Assembly: GCA_016712415.1 (NCBI GenBank)
Contig: JADJRC010000002.1
Location: forward strand, 434,001-498,000
DNA from: Lewinellaceae bacterium
GTDB taxonomy: Bacteria; Bacteroidota; Bacteroidia; Chitinophagales; Saprospiraceae
Length of the DNA: 64,000 nucleotides
Direction of reading: 5' to 3'
The position numbers and the translations under genes are program-made. The notes beneath the pieces are model-generated. The model had not been told where the DNA came from and did no database searches. It was given only the letters and a program-made list of their open reading frames with translations. Below are positions 62,201 to 64,000 of the stretch, piece by piece; position 1 is the first letter of the stretch; each line of letters begins with the position of its first letter.

Positions 62201-62971
62201 GGGCGCTTCAAGCGGCAGGGCAAATACGTTGTACGCGCCGGCACTGGCGCTTCCTGTATGTGCTGCAGATGCGTCGCCGGATTTTTTTGCCACAAAATTG
62301 CCGTGCCTGTCGCACGTATGGCCGGGACCGAAGTCGCAACGCACGGTCCAGTTGTTTTTTTCCAGGAAGGCGCCCGTTTGTGCGTCGATGCGCACATTCC
62401 ACCAGTCGGCGCTGGTCCGCATGGCGATATTGACGTTCCAGGCCAGGCGAATGGCATCGCCGGTGGAGACATAAACGAGATCAACCCGGATGGGGTTTTT
62501 CGCAATACCGCAATCGGTAAAGGTGAACCGCTTGCGGCTGTTGTCGTCCGTCAGGAGCACGGGTGTTTCGGCAAGTGCGATATCAAGATGCGCCGCTGCC
62601 GCGTTGATGGCGTCTTCGGCCTTGATGGCGGGTGTTGCGGCGTTGGCCTGTTGCGCGGCGTTCGGGATAAAGCGACTGGTGAAATAAACTACCTCGCCGT
62701 TGCGGATCGCCATGGCGCTTACGGCATTGAATATATTTATACCCGAAACCTGCTGTTGCAGATAGGTGTAGGTAATACCGGTTTCCCGGTCGGTGTACTG
62801 ATCGGAGACAGTCCTGTTGCTCACATCTTCATCTGTGAGGGCCCATTTGGACTTTGCTGCTTGCAGGTACGTTGTTATTTCTGTTTGAAACTGTTGTGCG
62901 CTGGCCGATGAAAATACAGCGAACAAGGCAATTGTAGCCATTGCCCTGGCGAGGAAGAAAAATTTGGTCAT
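59243..62971 (-). CDS. Fungalysin-type metallopeptidase (M36) with PA, two PKD domains and type A T9SS tail
   Basis: 1242 residues. Signal peptide, FTP propeptide (TDRETGITYTYLQQQVSGINIF), then an M36 catalytic domain with HEYGH (H571) and distal Glu in GGEGWSDWLGL. A PA domain (EGKIVVVDRGNCPFVDKAQLAEDAGA) is inserted before the zinc motif. PKD domains at ~795-870 (GWLWDFGDGETST) and ~1080-1150 (SMSWDFGDGSPVS) flank a beta-sandwich. C-terminal FPNPATDRLNIDF ... GMYMLRLSTKDGAITRKVGV is a type A sorting domain. Secreted through T9SS, degrades proteins outside the cell. Complete and intact. Confidence 0.95.
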   Translation of the reverse strand: MTKFFFLARAMATIALFAVFSSASAQQFQTEITTYLQAAKSKWALTDEDVSNRTVSDQYTDRETGITYTYLQQQVSGINIFNAVSAMAIRNGEVVYFTSRFIPNAAQQANAATPAIKAEDAINAAAAHLDIALAETPVLLTDDNSRKRFTFTDCGIAKNPIRVDLVYVSTGDAIRLAWNVNIAMRTSADWWNVRIDAQTGAFLEKNNWTVRCDFGPGHTCDRHGNFVAKKSGDASAAHTGSASAGAYNVFALPLEAPNFGPRSLVTNPELALASPFGWHDTDGAAGAEYTFTRGNNVYAYEDQDDDDQPGYSPDGGAGLQFDFPLDLGQNPEFNQDAAITNLFYVNNMIHDILYRHGFTEAAGNFQENNYGNDGEGNDYVRAEALDGGGTNNANFSTPDDGFSGRMQMFLWLSGAPSILTVHVPADIAADYDAVEASFGPGLSAPITSDLVLYEDANAPATDACDPALNAFDIEGKIVVVDRGNCPFVDKAQLAEDAGALAVIVINNTGGAPFSMGGNGLFSIPAVMISQADGNLIKAKLNNGQTVNATLGSAGAAGADRDGSLDNGIVIHEYGHGVSNRMTGGPSNSNCLFNGEQGGEGWSDWLGLILTIEPGDAGADARGIGTFAINDTSGNGIRRFPYSTDMSINGQTYGDLSLSSEVHNIGEIWSQALWDMTWKLIDQEGFDPDWYNGDGGNNTALRLVLEGMRLQPCGPGFLDARDAILAADEMLYASAHRCLIWEAFAGRGMGLNASQGSANQAGDETEDFTLPTYCQTAVQAPTASFIVDVEVNCFGVFKFTDQSTNIPQGWLWDFGDGETSTAISPTHSYAEPGTYLVTLTVTNTLGEDTHTLTVNYQVPPAPDVVPDVFFCDADSVTLNAGVAAGNTANWFVDGNLVFTGTSYTATGVTSPTVYTVQQLEEKPVGQAGPVDNTFGGGGNHNSGFDGRLLFEAFVPFRLISVNVYAQGAGNRTIRLYDASNNVIQTVTTPLQNGFNTIALNMDIPLAGNYSLGNVSENLYRNNAGVAYPYVLDNVVRIYSSNATTNPLGFYYYFYNWQVQEKPCIGESATITVHPDAEPVAGFTAATNGLVSSFTNTSNGSITSMSWDFGDGSPVSNEQNPQHVYASPGTYTVGLTVANSCGSSTYEIMVTVGLTAAHDPKDAFAVRVFPNPATDRLNIDFLQAATGPVRLALCDATSRTVLDTQYPHAAAGISVDVSNLAPGMYMLRLSTKDGAITRKVGVVR

Positions 62972-63204
62972 GACAAAGTAAGGTGGATTGATTTGGAAGA
63001 CAATAGGTAGTCCGGGATATTATCGCAGCTAATGTATCGGCACTGAGAGACCTATTTTTAATATTCGGGAATTTCCTGTAGTAACGTATGATTTTAGCAA
63101 ACCGGCAGACACTTCACTCCCATAATACTGCACTTCAGTCAGGTAAATCTGTTTCCCGGTCGCCAACGGGTCAATTTTACGCCCCGGAACAAACGGTATT
63201 TCCC

Positions 63205-64000
63205 ATGCACAAATCTGTCCTGCTTCTTCTATTCCTCTCCCTCCTGGCCGCCGCCGCCGTAGCCCAAACCCGTATCGACGGGTATGTTCTTACCACTGGC
63301 GGCGATACGCTCACCGGCGCCAATATCTGGCTGCCGGGCACCTACGACGGCGCTACCAGCGACGCGCACGGTTATTTTTCTTTTAAAACGGCAGAAAAAG
63401 GACTGCGGCCATTGCAGGTTACCTACATGGGTTGCGATACATTCCGCCGGCAGGTGAACCTCGACAGCAACCAGGTCACGGTTCAGGTACGCATGAAAGA
63501 GGATAACTCCACCCTGCAGGAGGTGGTCATTTCGGCCGGCTCTTTCGAAGCCGCCAGCGACCGCCGCCGCGCAGTTGTGCTGACGCCGATCGACATAGCG
63601 CTCACGGCCAGCGCCACTGCCGATATAGCCGGCGCCATCGCCACCCTGCCCGGCACCACGCGCAACGGCGAGTCGGGCCAGATCCTTGTGCGCGGCGGCG
63701 CGGCCTACGAAACCCGCACCTTTATCGACGGGCTGTATGTTCAAAATCCGTACAACAGCTCGGTGCCCAATGTGCCAGCGCGCAACCGTTTCTCGCCCTT
63801 CCTGTTCAAAGGCACGCAGTTTTCAACCGGGGGCTATTCTGCCGAGTACGGCCAGGCCCTGTCGTCGGCGCTTATTCTGAACACCGAAGACCTGGCTCCG
63901 GAAACGACCACCGGCCTGTCGCTGATGTCGGTAGGGCTGGGGTTGGCGCACACCCGGCGTTGGGAAACCCGCTCTCTGTCGGTATCGGGCAGTTACACCA
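63205..64000 (+). CDS. TonB-dependent receptor, 3' partial
   Basis: First 265 residues. Signal peptide MHKSVLLLLFLSLLAAAAVAQ, CarboxypepD_reg-like domain (IDGYVLTTGGDTLTGANIWLPGT, LQVTYMGCDTF), then a plug: LPGTTRNGESGQILVRGGAAYE, TFIDGLYVQNPY and GYSAEYGQALSSALILNTED. The frame is open to the window end. Divergent from the fungalysin gene, with 233 bp between. Confidence 0.92.
   Translation, partial: MHKSVLLLLFLSLLAAAAVAQTRIDGYVLTTGGDTLTGANIWLPGTYDGATSDAHGYFSFKTAEKGLRPLQVTYMGCDTFRRQVNLDSNQVTVQVRMKEDNSTLQEVVISAGSFEAASDRRRAVVLTPIDIALTASATADIAGAIATLPGTTRNGESGQILVRGGAAYETRTFIDGLYVQNPYNSSVPNVPARNRFSPFLFKGTQFSTGGYSAEYGQALSSALILNTEDLAPETTTGLSLMSVGLGLAHTRRWETRSLSVSGSYT

Noticed and set aside
61247..62911. 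554-codon plus-strand frame opposite the fungalysin gene
   Set aside because: Shadow frame of a fully supported M36 gene.

Overview
The window looks like chromosomal DNA of a Bacteroidota bacterium, most likely of the Saprospiraceae/Lewinella type. This placement is inference from gene content, not from a marker tree. The evidence is a SusC/SusD pair, several TonB-dependent receptors, type IX secretion parts (GldN, PorP/SprF, type A and type B C-terminal sorting domains), HYR-repeat adhesins, a split transketolase and TAnnTTTG-type promoters. No tRNA, rRNA or CRISPR array was found.

Layout. 1-4 kb: 3' part of a susC gene and its susD partner. 4-21.8 kb: mostly housekeeping (superoxide dismutase, TrmB, ABC-F ATPase, transglutaminase-like protein, JmjC-like cupin, leucyl aminopeptidase, two transketolase subunits, cystathionine gamma-synthase, LpxH-like phosphoesterase, ECF sigma factor, GltX), plus a propeller-M6 protease and a polysaccharide deacetylase. 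22-35.4 kb: a surface/secretion block with a giant HYR/Ig-like adhesin carrying a type B sorting domain, PorP/SprF, an OmpA/PD40 protein, a four-helix-bundle gene between inverted short-repeat arrays, an orphan gldN and gmhB. 35.4-49.3 kb: an invaded repeat region, FMN reductase, vWA protein, two more TonB receptors, an AraC regulator, cytochrome c, a hydrolase and a DUF4249 lipoprotein. 49.4-57.7 kb: an accessory region with an EAD11-like/B-lectin membrane protein, a LecB-like lectin, a PIN toxin-antitoxin pair between direct repeats, an M6 protease and a one-component hybrid sensor (HTCS) with an AraC output domain. 57.7-64 kb: a flippase-like membrane protein, a fungalysin (M36) with T9SS tail, and the start of another TonB receptor.

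The most striking signal is a set of short arrays with a 7-bp unit (sometimes mixed with 6-bp units). One pair of inverted arrays, built on CC(N)ACTG, encloses an intact four-helix-bundle gene (PF05635/TIGR02436, related to Avd of diversity-generating retroelements). A second pair, built on A(A/G)TGATG, encloses a truncated gene of the same family. A third, gene-less hairpin of the same type sits in frame inside the receiver domain of the HTCS. Single arrays lie between the transketolase genes and before the ABC-F start codon. I propose a four-helix-bundle/heptamer-array element with a gene-less form; I know of no established function for it.

A second candidate is a small regulon. Three TCCGTCAA sites with identical 21/30-bp spacing precede both the LecB-like lectin and the M6 protease genes, next to the HTCS that probably reads them.

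Ten coding interruptions in six genes are each repaired by adding one base, mostly in short homopolymers. They look like sequencing or assembly deletions, so these genes are annotated as single genes.
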